Shown: positions 45,107-55,281, counted from the stretch's first letter. The stretch: 64,000 nt of DNA from CAYUVH01 sp964448135 (GCA_964448135.1 CAYUVH010000055.1:26362-90361); one strand, 5' to 3'. A program made the numbers and translations. The notes: generated from the letters alone by a model not told the origin.

Positions 45107-48100
45107 TCATCGTTGCACGGCTCCCTCCGGACAGGTGGAGGCGAGATAGACGGCGAGCCGCGCGCGGCACAAGGGATCGTACGCCGGCACGAGCTGCAGC
45201 ATGCTGAGTATATTGCCGCGGGTGGCGGCCGACATTTCGCCGCCGCAGAAGAGGAGGTTGACCTCGTCCACGAGTTGCGCGGGATTGCCCGCCTGCGAAA
45301 CGAGTTCGGCGTAGTCCGGCGGGAAACTGTAGGTCGAGTAATAGGAGATGCCCGTCTGGGTGATTTCCCAAAGTTTGTTGGGGAAGGACATGCAGGAGTA
45401 GCTGTCCGTGATCTGGAAGGCGGGGCCGACGAGGCCGGTCTGGGTGAGCAGGCCGGGCGCTTGATAGCCGGGGCGGAAGAAGTTGAATACGCTGGGCGAG
45501 TAACCGGGCTCCTGGAAGGCGGCGGCGTTGAACTCACCCCAGGTCCACCACACGAGATTGGTGAAGCGGCCGACATTGCCGGCGCGGGCGATGGCCATGG
45601 CGCGGTGCACGGGTTCCTTGAGCCGGCCGAATTCCGGCGCGCCGGCGGCCCAACGTTCATCGCGCGCCTCGGGATCAAGCAGGATCGCTTTCAAGACCGC
45701 GCGGAGATCGCCGCGCACGCCGCTGCCGTTGTTGATGAATTTCGCCGTGACGCGGCCGACGTAGTTGGTGGAGGGATTGCTGGTAACGAGGAATTGGATG
45801 AGTTGGCGGCTGATGAACGGCGGTGTGTTCGGATGCTCGAAGAGATTGCGCAACGCGTCGTCAAGGTCGTGCAGGGCGTTGTCCACGGTGGGCGTGCGGG
45901 CGGGAATGACCAAGCCGTTGTGGAGCGTCTTGGCATCGAAGTCGTGCCGCTCGGCCCACATTTGCATGGGCACCGAGCTGTCCTCGTCCGTCCAGCCGTA
46001 GGCGCCCCAGGGCTGGCCGCCGAACCAAAGGCCCGTGAAGATGCGGGCGAACTCGGTGATCTGGCCGTTGTTGTAAGTCGGGATGGGCTGGCCGAGGGCG
46101 TCCAGCTTGCGCGTGCCATCGGGGTTCAATTGCCAGAGGCCGATCGTGAAAAGCTGCTGCACCTCGCGGGCGAAGTTTTCGTCGGGATATTGGTTGATCT
46201 CGGGGCGCGCCCTTTGATTGCCGACGTGGCTGAGGTAGCGGCCCATCACCGGGTGCAGCGTGACTTCGCGCAGCACGGTGAAATAATTGCTGAAAGAGTT
46301 GCGCACGAAGATGTCGTAGAAGTCCGCCATGGCGAGCGGTTTATTTTCCAGATTGGGATCGCGCCGCGAAGCGACGAGGATCTGGCTCAGGGCAAAAGCA
46401 ACGCGCTGCCGCAACTGGTCGGCTCCGCCGATCGCGCCGCGCGCGAAGGGAGTGGTGCAGTTGTTGCCGTTGATGAACTGATCCATGTCGTTGTAGTTGT
46501 AAGTCAGATCCGTGCGGGGGCCGTTGAAATCGGCATAAATTTGCTCGATGTATTTGCGGTGCAGCGTGGCGGGGGCGTTGGTGAATTGGTCGTCAATCCA
46601 CGCGCTGAAGCCGAGTTGCTGGACGCGTTCGATATCGCGGAACGTCGGTCCGAACGTGGCCTGCTGGAGGAAGCGGGCCGCCTGGGCGCGGGTGACGGCG
46701 TTGGAGCCGCCCGGGCCGCCTTGAAGGCGCTCGACGAAATTGACGAGGTCGCCGGAGACGTTTCCGATGACGGCGCCGCTGCTGTTGATGAGCGGGATGC
46801 TGGCGTGCGAACTGTCCGCCTGATAGGGATTGCTGCCGAGCGCGAGCTCGTCCCAATCCTTGACTCCGTCGCCGTCGGAATCGAGATCGCTGGCGCTGAC
46901 GCGATAGAACTCCCGGGGCGCCGTGAGCAGGCGATTGGTCAACCAGGCGGTCGCTTGATTGCCGGAGATCCACGTGATGCCATTAAACTGCGACCAGTTG
47001 AGGAGGTTGGTGCTGCTGTAAAGCCGCTGGTCCTTGCCGGCCACGAACGGCCAGCCAACGACCGCGTTGGTGGCCTGATGGAACAGAGTCACGAGCGGCT
47101 TGGAATTGGGATCGAAGGGATCGGTACCCCATTTGGCTTCGAGCCAGTTCAGCGCGCCATCGCCGTCGGCATCGCCATTGGGCGGCAGATTGAACGCGCG
47201 ATACCTGACCTCCCAGGCGTCCGGCAGGCCGTTGCCGTCGAGGTCCTGGTTGGGAGTCCAGTTTGCGCCGGCGAAGGCGGGCTTGCTGGAGGCGCGCAGG
47301 GGATCGGAGCCATTCCAGTGCTCGATGTTGTCCCGGACGCCGTCGCCGTCGGTGTCCACATTGCGGGGATTGGTGCCGGCGAGAAACTCCTCGCGGTTGT
47401 TGAGGCCGTCGCCGTCCGCGTCCTGGGTGGCGTCGGCGGGGTTGAATTTGTTGAAGCCGTAGGCGTCTTCCCACGCGTCGGGCATGCCGTCGTGATCCGA
47501 ATCGCGCGCGGCCGCAAAGGCCGGGAGATTTACCAAGGCGTTGGTGGAGATGAACAGTTGGACGCCCTGGTGCGGGATGATGCTCGCGAGATTGGTCACG
47601 CCATCGTAATCGGTCCATTTGGCCGTGCCGTTATCCACGGAGGCGCCGGCCGCGCAATTGGCGAAGCTGCGCGAAATGGCGACGGTGTTGCTGGTTTGAT
47701 TGCGAATTTCGAAAGTGACGGTCCACATATTGCCCACGCCGCGTTGCGCGAACATGCGGAAGCGCAGGCGGTCGGAGATGTCTTGCGAGCCGTAGCCGCT
47801 GAAGCCGAGTTTCGCTTTCAGATCCACCGGCGGGTTTGCGGTGTCTTCATCCCAGATCGTCGAATAAGGCTGGGCCGGGTAGCTGAAGGCACCGGCGTAC
47901 TCTGAGTGGAAGAGATAGGAAACCGAACCGCTGTAGTAGCGCAGTTCCATACCGAGGGTGCGCCATTCGCCGCTCGCCGGATTTTTGACCGCCAGTGTGA
48001 ACAGCGCGTCTTCGTTCCAGACATCCGGCGCCAGGGCGCCGGCGCCGTGGTCCCACACGAGTTGCACGTTTTCGATATTCCATTCCCAGGAATTCGAGGA

Positions 48101-50248
48101 CGCGCGGTAGAACGGGACATATCCGACGAAGGCCGTGCTGTTGGTCGGATTGTAATTCGGGTCCGTGCCGCGGGCGGATTCGTCGCGATCATTCACGCCA
48201 TCGTTGTCGGAGTCGGCCTTGAGGGGATTGGAAGGGAAAGGCGCGGTGACTTCCGCGTAATCGGAAAGACCGTCGCCGTCCGTGTCGGCGTTCAGGGGAT
48301 TGGTTCCCAGCGCCACTTCCTGGGAATCAGAGAGACCGTCGCCATCGGAGTCCGCGTTGTGCGGATCGGTGCGGCGCTGGTATTCCTGCAAGTTGGTCAA
48401 ACCATCGCCATCCGAATCCGTCGCGGCCAACGCGGCCGATCCGGGCTCGAGCGCGTATTTCATTTCGTACCAGTCGGGAATGCCCGAGCCGTCGGCATCC
48501 AGCAGGCGATCCACGATTTGCACGGCGCAAATGCCGAGGGACCAACCGTCGTAGTTGGTCACGTTGATCGTGAGGTTGGTGGTGGTGAGATTGGTGTAGA
48601 GCGCGAGGTTGGCGTAAGTCAGGTTGGTTTTGCCCGCGGGCATTTCAACGAGGGCTTTCAGCGACGACGCGCTCTGCGAAAGGAAGTGGCGGTCGGTCGA
48701 GGCATTGGTGCCGAGTCGCACGCGACCGTGCTGACCCAGATAGGTGCCGCCGGCATACACCGCGAGATCAAAATTGGTGAAAGGAATATTGCTGATAGTA
48801 AGCGAGGCCTGGTTGGTCCCGTACGCCCGGATGTAGCCGTCCAGAAGTTTTCGGTCGGGGGAATTCGCGTTCCCGCTCGCGTCGCTGGCGTCGGCGGTCC
48901 AATTGATCGCGAGGTTCGTGAGCACCAAACCGTCGCTGCGCACGAGGCGATTCGTGAGCGGGGTCAGGATGTCCGCCTTGCTGCCGGCGGGCCGCGTCCA
49001 ATTGCGGATCGGCTGCGTGTCGTTCCAGCGGGTTTGCGGGACGTAGCCGACGGCGTGATTCGTGCCCAGCGTACCATTCAGGTCGCTCTGGGATACGAAA
49101 TGGATGCCGATGCCGCCGCGGAAAGTCGTCGGCACGCTGGCCGCGCTCATCGGATCGGTGCCGGCCCGCCGTTCCAACCCGTCCGGAACGCCATCCCCAT
49201 CGGAATCCACCAGCAACGGGTTCGAATGAGGAAAACCATTCACCTCGTCGCCGTCGCTGAGGCCGTCTCCATCCGTGTCCGCCTTGAGCGGATTGGTGCC
49301 GAGCGCGCGTTCCACGCCGTCACTCAGGCCGTCGCCGTCGGTGTCGAATTTATTCGGGTCAGTGGAATTGACGCCGCCGTTGTATTCCTGGAGCGCGGTA
49401 AGTCCGTCGCCATCCTTGTCGCTGAGCGCGTCGGCCGGATCGTTGTCGCTGAGATGATTGTCATCCTCCCACCACTTTGGCAGGCCATCGCCGTCGGCGT
49501 CAGCAAGGGCATTGGTGTCGGCGTCGAGCCGGACGAAGTCGAACTGAATCCAATAACTGACATTGGTCGTGAGCGGCCCGATGCGGGCGATCTCGATGCT
49601 GTTGGGCCCGGTGGAGGCGGCGACGCTGGCGGCCGGAAAATCGAGCATCACGCGCGTTTCGCGGTCCACGCGATTGGAGTAAAGCAACGTGGCCTGCCCG
49701 GCGGCATTGCGAAAACGCACGAGGATATCATGGTTGCCAAAATCTTCGCCATTCGCGTTCAAAACACTGGACCAGCTTCCGCCCCAGATCAAATCGAAGC
49801 TCAGGCGCAGCCGTGAAGTCGCGCCGGCCTGCGAACTGTTGAGGAAAAAATGCACGCGGTTCGTGCGGTCACTGTCACTGAGAGCGCGTTCGTAGGCATT
49901 GTCCGGTTCCTGGAAGGGCACTGGCAGGTTTGTGGTCAGGTTGTTGAAGCCGATGGGATAGGTGCCCGCGCAGTAAAAATCGTCGTCGGCGGTGGGATTC
50001 GTGGCGGCGTTGTAAAGCGGGTCGCCGGGGATGCGCGTGACGCGACCGGGGCGGGCGTCGTTTTGAGAGTTTTCCGGGGAGAGTTCGTCCGTGGGATTAT
50101 AGCCGTAAGCCATGGGGTCCTCGTCCTGGCCGATTTGCCAGACGAACGCCGGGGCGGCGGAAAGGGAGGTGGCGAGGAGGAAACAGCACATCGCAAGGAC
50201 TTGCGATACCGCTGGTCGCCCCGAATGACCCATGTTCGTAGCCGGCAT
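45107..50248 (-). CDS. DUF1800 giant with thrombospondin type 3 repeats
   Basis: A secreted protein of 1713 residues. The start at 50248 (or ATG 50230) precedes a signal sequence (VLAMCCFLLATSLSAAPAFV). The middle carries many thrombospondin type 3 calcium-binding repeats of the form D-x-D-G-D-G-L-x-D-x-x-E, such as FDTDGDGLSDGVERALGTNP and KADTDGDGLSDGDEVN, in three blocks (about 46830-47480, 48180-48440, 49140-49500 in DNA). Between them are beta-rich lectin-like modules. An internal copy of the shared Trp/Phe-Tyr-Arg module is at about 46890-47105. DUF1800 occupies the last ~490 residues, starting at AARFLQQATFGPTFRDIERV. It is first in the operon with DUF1501 and the pseudopilin-like gene. 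Confidence 0.92.
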   Translation of the reverse strand: MPATNMGHSGRPAVSQVLAMCCFLLATSLSAAPAFVWQIGQDEDPMAYGYNPTDELSPENSQNDARPGRVTRIPGDPLYNAATNPTADDDFYCAGTYPIGFNNLTTNLPVPFQEPDNAYERALSDSDRTNRVHFFLNSSQAGATSRLRLSFDLIWGGSWSSVLNANGEDFGNHDILVRFRNAAGQATLLYSNRVDRETRVMLDFPAASVAASTGPNSIEIARIGPLTTNVSYWIQFDFVRLDADTNALADADGDGLPKWWEDDNHLSDNDPADALSDKDGDGLTALQEYNGGVNSTDPNKFDTDGDGLSDGVERALGTNPLKADTDGDGLSDGDEVNGFPHSNPLLVDSDGDGVPDGLERRAGTDPMSAASVPTTFRGGIGIHFVSQSDLNGTLGTNHAVGYVPQTRWNDTQPIRNWTRPAGSKADILTPLTNRLVRSDGLVLTNLAINWTADASDASGNANSPDRKLLDGYIRAYGTNQASLTISNIPFTNFDLAVYAGGTYLGQHGRVRLGTNASTDRHFLSQSASSLKALVEMPAGKTNLTYANLALYTNLTTTNLTINVTNYDGWSLGICAVQIVDRLLDADGSGIPDWYEMKYALEPGSAALAATDSDGDGLTNLQEYQRRTDPHNADSDGDGLSDSQEVALGTNPLNADTDGDGLSDYAEVTAPFPSNPLKADSDNDGVNDRDESARGTDPNYNPTNSTAFVGYVPFYRASSNSWEWNIENVQLVWDHGAGALAPDVWNEDALFTLAVKNPASGEWRTLGMELRYYSGSVSYLFHSEYAGAFSYPAQPYSTIWDEDTANPPVDLKAKLGFSGYGSQDISDRLRFRMFAQRGVGNMWTVTFEIRNQTSNTVAISRSFANCAAGASVDNGTAKWTDYDGVTNLASIIPHQGVQLFISTNALVNLPAFAAARDSDHDGMPDAWEDAYGFNKFNPADATQDADGDGLNNREEFLAGTNPRNVDTDGDGVRDNIEHWNGSDPLRASSKPAFAGANWTPNQDLDGNGLPDAWEVRYRAFNLPPNGDADGDGALNWLEAKWGTDPFDPNSKPLVTLFHQATNAVVGWPFVAGKDQRLYSSTNLLNWSQFNGITWISGNQATAWLTNRLLTAPREFYRVSASDLDSDGDGVKDWDELALGSNPYQADSSHASIPLINSSGAVIGNVSGDLVNFVERLQGGPGGSNAVTRAQAARFLQQATFGPTFRDIERVQQLGFSAWIDDQFTNAPATLHRKYIEQIYADFNGPRTDLTYNYNDMDQFINGNNCTTPFARGAIGGADQLRQRVAFALSQILVASRRDPNLENKPLAMADFYDIFVRNSFSNYFTVLREVTLHPVMGRYLSHVGNQRARPEINQYPDENFAREVQQLFTIGLWQLNPDGTRKLDALGQPIPTYNNGQITEFARIFTGLWFGGQPWGAYGWTDEDSSVPMQMWAERHDFDAKTLHNGLVIPARTPTVDNALHDLDDALRNLFEHPNTPPFISRQLIQFLVTSNPSTNYVGRVTAKFINNGSGVRGDLRAVLKAILLDPEARDERWAAGAPEFGRLKEPVHRAMAIARAGNVGRFTNLVWWTWGEFNAAAFQEPGYSPSVFNFFRPGYQAPGLLTQTGLVGPAFQITDSYSCMSFPNKLWEITQTGISYYSTYSFPPDYAELVSQAGNPAQLVDEVNLLFCGGEMSAATRGNILSMLQLVPAYDPLCRARLAVYLASTCPEGAVQR

Positions 50249-50484
50249 GTTGACGTGGTGTAGGCGGTCAAGCAGTAATCGAAAGTCGGCCGGATTTCAA
50301 CCTAGGCAAGTCCTTGGCTGCCGGGAACTAAACGGGACGGGTCTTCACCGGCGTGGCCGGGTCGCCCGCTCCACGCTCAAACTGCACTTTGCTGCGCTAT
50401 CACTACGTCGGGGCTGTTAGCTGGTTTCGTTCCAAGTGAGAAGGGGCATTTTGCAATCTTTCTCGCTCGCTGATGGGAAGCCAA

Positions 50485-53400
50485 TCAAGGGGAATTGAGC
50501 CTGAAATACTGCTGTGCCTGGGTGGTGGAAATGGAAATGAAGGACAGTCCATTGCTTGACCGCGGCGCGTTGGTCACGAGTGTCCAGAAGATAGGTGGAG
50601 TCAGATTGCTGGCGGCGTAGGCCATGTAGTTGGATGCCCAGTTCGGCCAGGCGAGCACGAGTTTGCCGTTGGACATGGCCGCGCTGATTTGCAACGGCGC
50701 GCGCGGGGTGGCGGCGACTTCGGCCGACGCGACGCCATCGCCGTTCGTGTTGACCGCGGTTACGATGAAGTAATAGGTCGTGTTGTTGCTCACGCTGAGG
50801 TCCAGGTAATTCGCGGCCGTGGTCGTGGCGTTTGTGGTGTAGTAAGGGCCGCCGCTGGCGGTGGCGCGTTTGACGTTGTAAGTGGTCGCTCCGCTGGACG
50901 GATTCCAGGATAGATAAACCTGCGCGTTGCCGGCCGTGGCGGAGAGGCCGGTCGGAGCAGGCGGGCCGAAACCGGGCAGAGACTGAATTTGTATGGGGGT
51001 AAGGACCACATCGTAAAACCTGACGTCGTCGATGAGCGCTCTGAGAAAGCCGCCGGTCTGGACGCCGCCGATGCGCAGGGTGGTGGGCGCGGTGCGGGCG
51101 CCGGTCGGGCCGGCGGTGGAGGATTGGGGAATTCCATCCACGTAGAGAATCATCGTGCCGCTGGCGGAGTTACGTGTCGCTGCCAGATGGTGCCAACTGC
51201 CGTCGTTGACCGCATTGGTGGAATTGATCGTAGTGTTGGGATTGCCGACACCAAAGGCGAAGTTGCCACCGACGAGCGCGGTGCCGAAATCCGCGTTGGG
51301 ACCGGAAGTGTCGCCGTCAACGAAGCCTTTGCCCTGATACCATTGGCCGGTGGGGGCGACATTGGTTGTTTTTTCCCAGAATGCGATGGTGAAATCGCCG
51401 GTCGCCGGCACGGGAATCTGCACGTAGCCATTGGTGCCATCCGTGCTGAGCGCTTGCGCGCCGACTCTGCCGACCGCGTAACCGGCGGCGCCGAGCAGGG
51501 TTCCGTTGAGCCCGAATCCGCTGCTGTCGAGCGCATTACCTTCGAATTTGTAGTATGCAACCAAGCCTTTGCTCACGCTCAAAAGGAAGGATTTGCTCGT
51601 GCTGAGCTGGCCATCGGAGACCGTGATCGTGATGAGGGACTTGCCGACCTGACTGGCCAGCGGGGTCAGTGTCACCGTGCGATTACTCCCGCTGCCGCCG
51701 AAAGTGACGTTGCTCGCCGGTATCAGCGAGGTGTTGGAGGAGGTCACGGAAAGTGTGAGCGATCCCAGCGGTACAGTGCCGTTGGTGAGCGTGAATGGCA
51801 AGGGACCGCTGGAGGTGTTAGTGAAGAGGAGCGTGTCGGGAATTTGCGACAGGGTGGGAGCCGTGTAAAGCTGGTAGAGGCCGGTTATTTCGGATGCCAA
51901 TAGCACACGCGAATAGATGCGCACGTCGTCGATCAGGCCGGAGAAGTATCGCCCATCCAGCGTGTTGCCACCGATGCTGATGGATGGATTTGAATTGAGG
52001 AAATTCGTGCCGCCCGTGTCGGTGGCATTCAATTGGCCATTCACGTAAACGGCAAGCTGGCCATTGGCGGAGTTACGCGTCGCCGCCAGGTGCACCCATT
52101 GGCCGCTGGAAATCCCGGTGGTTCCGTTCAGGGAAACGTCAGGATTGCCTGTGAAGAAGGAGAGGCGATCCACACCGCCGGCGCTGCGCGTGCCGCCCAG
52201 GATGAAATCATTGGCCCCGCCGCCCACGTCCGACCAGATGATGCCGTTGCCTTCGTAGGTGTTGTCCGAGACCGGAAACGCTTGCGTGGTTTTGACCCAG
52301 CATGACAGCGTGAAGTCGCCCCCCGCGGCGTTGCTGAGCGAAACAAAATTGTTGATCCCGTTGAATGAGAGCGCGCCTCCAAACAAGCCGTTCACCCAGG
52401 AACCGGAATTCATGTTGTTGAGGATGCCGGTGTTTCCTCGCGCGGAACTGTCGAACGCCGAAGTGCCGGTGGCGTCGTCAAACTGGAGCCAGGTGATCAA
52501 GGCGGGATCGACCAGACCGTAGTTTACCTGCAGGACATTCGAGTCGTAATTGAGGTTGCCGAGGTTATCCCTCACCTGGCCTGCGGGGAGTCGAACGCTG
52601 ACTGCGCCGAGGGACGCGGGCTGAATGGTCAAGGCATAGATCGAGCCTGCGCCGCTGAAAGAAGAGATGCTGCCATTGACCACTTGAAATGCGGTCGAAA
52701 CCAGGCCGGTGACGGGCGCGGTGAACTGGACCTGCACCGAGAAGGGGCCAGTGACAGAAGTGCCGGCGGTCGCCAGTCCCACGCCCGGGCCCGGGGGCAG
52801 GGAATTGATCCAGCTCGCGATTATGGAGACGGCGTTGCTGTCCACGAGGTTTTTGGCGAGGGGCGGCATTTGAAACTGGCCGACGCGATTCGCGCGGTTG
52901 TGCAGGAGCGAGTGCGGCAAGTCCCCGGGCACCACCACGCGATCGTTGGTGTCAGTGATGAAGGTGTGAGCGGGGCCTTGGATGATCCCCTGGTATGCGA
53001 GTGGTGTGACGAGGCGCGCGTCGAAGTAGGCCTGCACGCCGCCGGGGCGATGGCATTGCGAACAGTTGGAGTCCAGGTAGGAGCGCACGCGTAGTTCCAA
53101 GGGCGCGGAGGTGTTCGTGATGGGGACGGATTTCAAGTAGCCGCCCAGTTGGGCTTCGTTGTAATTGGTACCAAGCAAGCCGATGTTGCCCAGGGCGCGA
53201 AGTTGATTGTCGGTGACGCCGGTTTCGGGATAAGTCGTCGGACAATTCAACTGGTGGGTTTTTACGCCGAGGACGTAGTTGGCGTTGGGGTTGTGGCAGA
53301 CGAGGCAATCCTGACGGCTGGGGAATGACCATACCTGGGTGCGCAGCAGTCCACCGCTGCCGGTGATGAGGAAATTCGTGTTCGTGCCGGTGGTTAATAG

Positions 53401-55281
53401 ATCTGCGTCCGAACCGTCCGCGCGCCATTTGTAGGTCAATCCGTAGACGCCCTTGTTCTGGTCCACGACCAGCAAGCGGGTTTCGATTCGCTGGGTGACG
53501 GCGGAGTTGGTGTCGTTGACCGGTAGTTCGAAATGCTTCACGAAAACTGTTCCCGCGGGGAAGGACCATTCGTTGGTGGGCGAAAACAGGATTTGTTCGG
53601 AAGCCGAATTGTGCGTGCCGTCAGTGGGCACCGCCAGCCAGCGCGTTTTCACCGCCGCGTCCGACCACAATGGGGTGTTGACGGTATAGGGATGAAAACC
53701 AGGGACCGGACTCAGCGTGGTCAGATTGGTGAACACGCCGAGCTGCGAGAGCGTGGGCGCGGGATCGGAGACGAAGTCGACTATCGTCTTGAGCCTGTAA
53801 ATCTGGCCGGCGCCGACGCCGCCGATTTTTACGAAGTAAATTTCCCCGCTGGAGTCCATGCCACACGAGGAGGTGCCTCCGTAAAGGGACCCGGGCGGCA
53901 TATTCGCAATCTGCTCGACGGAATCGAGGGTGACGCCGTTCGACGAAACCATCGCCCAGATGTGGCCGGAGCCGTTGTCGCAGAAAACGTATTTTCCGAG
54001 CAGGCCCGGAAAGTTCGTGCCGTGATAGACGTATCCCCCGACAACACAGTTGTTCCCGCCGGAGTGCGGATAGTCCCAGAGTGGCGTTTGCTCGATGCCG
54101 CTGACGGAAGCGGGCCGGGACTTGGGCCCGGCGGCGGTGCCTTCCATGTAGGCCCATTGGTAATTGCGTCCGGGAAAAAGCGTGTCCACCTCCTCGCGCG
54201 TATCCTGGCCGACGTCGCCCACCCAAATCCGGCCAGTCGCCGGATCCTGGGAAAAGCGATACGGATTGCGGAAGCCCAACGCGAAATACTCCTCGAGGTT
54301 GGTGGCGGCCACGTTCACCCAGGGATTGTCATTCGGCACGTAGTAATTTGTCGAAAAACTTTCCGGCCATCCGGAGGGTGTGTTGGGGTGGTGAAACGGC
54401 TGACGGCGAATCGGATGACTCGTCGTTGGATTTTTGTTCACGTCGATGCGGAACACGCCGGACATGAGCCGCTGGTCCAGGGTTTGTGTGACATTGTATT
54501 GATCGTTGGCGCCGCCCTCGTCGCCCACGCCGAAGTAGAGGTAGCCGTCCAAACCGAACATCAGGCAACCCGAGTCATGCCACATCTGCTGGTCGAATTG
54601 CTGCAGCAGGACGAGTTCGGAATTGGGGTCGGCGGCCATAGTGCCGTCAGGCACGGTGAAGCGGGAGAGTCGGTAGTACGCAAAATCTGGATTTGCGCCC
54701 AGGTCCGGATTGGGCCGCCACTTGTAGGTGACGTAGACGTATCCGCGGTTCGTTGACCCGGCCTGGCCGAATTCCGGATGGAACACGATGCAAGTCATGC
54801 CCGAGTCCGACACGTTGAAGACTTGGGAATGAATATCGAGGAACACTTTTATTTCGGACGCGAGCGCGTTTGGGCGGTTGGGAAATACGCGAATCACCCC
54901 GGCTTTTTCGACTATTACCAGGTAGTTCCTGCCCGGATACTGCGCCAGGTAGAGGGGTTGGCTGAATATGAGGTTGGTGTAAGCGATCGTCACGTCGTAG
55001 GTCGCGTTTGCATTGGGGGAGGAAGGGGGCAGGGCGCCGTTGAGATATGCGCCAAAGGGCGTGGCATTCGTGAGCCCGTAAGGCTGCGCCTTGGCCATGA
55101 GCGCGGTGAAAAGCAGCCCGGTGAGGATCCAAAACCCTGCCCGGACCCTCCATCCAATTTGATGCAGCGCCGGGCGGTTTGAGTGAGACGGCAAAAACAA
55201 GCAACTTACGGTAACACCCGCCAACCCTCCCTCAAGTGGCATGAATTGGCCACAACCGCTGTTGCCAGCCCGCAGCGGCAC
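50485..55281 (-). CDS. PQQ-type sugar dehydrogenase / dihaem cytochrome / LamG giant
   Basis: A secreted protein of 1598 residues. The ATG could be at 55281 or 55242; a hydrophobic stretch (FWILTGLLFTALMAKA) follows. Domains in order: a PQQ-dependent glucose/sorbosone dehydrogenase-like propeller (about 95-500; MWHDSGCLMFGLDGYLYFG, GFRNPYRFSQDPATGRIW); an SO_2930-like dihaem cytochrome domain (about 510-855; PYTVNTPLWSDAAVKTRWLA, with CLVCH and CSQCH); an Ig-like segment; a LamG jelly roll; a cadherin/Ig-like segment; a second LamG; and FN3. It ends with the shared Trp/Phe-Arg module (AASNLTPPIFWTLVT...QQYFRLNSP). An extracellular sugar oxidase passing electrons to its own haems is a sensible inference. 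Confidence 0.88.
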   Translation of the reverse strand: MPLRAGNSGCGQFMPLEGGLAGVTVSCLFLPSHSNRPALHQIGWRVRAGFWILTGLLFTALMAKAQPYGLTNATPFGAYLNGALPPSSPNANATYDVTIAYTNLIFSQPLYLAQYPGRNYLVIVEKAGVIRVFPNRPNALASEIKVFLDIHSQVFNVSDSGMTCIVFHPEFGQAGSTNRGYVYVTYKWRPNPDLGANPDFAYYRLSRFTVPDGTMAADPNSELVLLQQFDQQMWHDSGCLMFGLDGYLYFGVGDEGGANDQYNVTQTLDQRLMSGVFRIDVNKNPTTSHPIRRQPFHHPNTPSGWPESFSTNYYVPNDNPWVNVAATNLEEYFALGFRNPYRFSQDPATGRIWVGDVGQDTREEVDTLFPGRNYQWAYMEGTAAGPKSRPASVSGIEQTPLWDYPHSGGNNCVVGGYVYHGTNFPGLLGKYVFCDNGSGHIWAMVSSNGVTLDSVEQIANMPPGSLYGGTSSCGMDSSGEIYFVKIGGVGAGQIYRLKTIVDFVSDPAPTLSQLGVFTNLTTLSPVPGFHPYTVNTPLWSDAAVKTRWLAVPTDGTHNSASEQILFSPTNEWSFPAGTVFVKHFELPVNDTNSAVTQRIETRLLVVDQNKGVYGLTYKWRADGSDADLLTTGTNTNFLITGSGGLLRTQVWSFPSRQDCLVCHNPNANYVLGVKTHQLNCPTTYPETGVTDNQLRALGNIGLLGTNYNEAQLGGYLKSVPITNTSAPLELRVRSYLDSNCSQCHRPGGVQAYFDARLVTPLAYQGIIQGPAHTFITDTNDRVVVPGDLPHSLLHNRANRVGQFQMPPLAKNLVDSNAVSIIASWINSLPPGPGVGLATAGTSVTGPFSVQVQFTAPVTGLVSTAFQVVNGSISSFSGAGSIYALTIQPASLGAVSVRLPAGQVRDNLGNLNYDSNVLQVNYGLVDPALITWLQFDDATGTSAFDSSARGNTGILNNMNSGSWVNGLFGGALSFNGINNFVSLSNAAGGDFTLSCWVKTTQAFPVSDNTYEGNGIIWSDVGGGANDFILGGTRSAGGVDRLSFFTGNPDVSLNGTTGISSGQWVHLAATRNSANGQLAVYVNGQLNATDTGGTNFLNSNPSISIGGNTLDGRYFSGLIDDVRIYSRVLLASEITGLYQLYTAPTLSQIPDTLLFTNTSSGPLPFTLTNGTVPLGSLTLSVTSSNTSLIPASNVTFGGSGSNRTVTLTPLASQVGKSLITITVSDGQLSTSKSFLLSVSKGLVAYYKFEGNALDSSGFGLNGTLLGAAGYAVGRVGAQALSTDGTNGYVQIPVPATGDFTIAFWEKTTNVAPTGQWYQGKGFVDGDTSGPNADFGTALVGGNFAFGVGNPNTTINSTNAVNDGSWHHLAATRNSASGTMILYVDGIPQSSTAGPTGARTAPTTLRIGGVQTGGFLRALIDDVRFYDVVLTPIQIQSLPGFGPPAPTGLSATAGNAQVYLSWNPSSGATTYNVKRATASGGPYYTTNATTTAANYLDLSVSNNTTYYFIVTAVNTNGDGVASAEVAATPRAPLQISAAMSNGKLVLAWPNWASNYMAYAASNLTPPIFWTLVTNAPRSSNGLSFISISTTQAQQYFRLNSP

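Noticed and set aside
44894..49816. Two long plus-strand frames (1003 and 636 codons) opposite the DUF1800 gene
   Set aside because: They are antisense to repeats and to a well-supported giant; composition is Val/Gly/Glu/Arg-rich with no recognisable domain.
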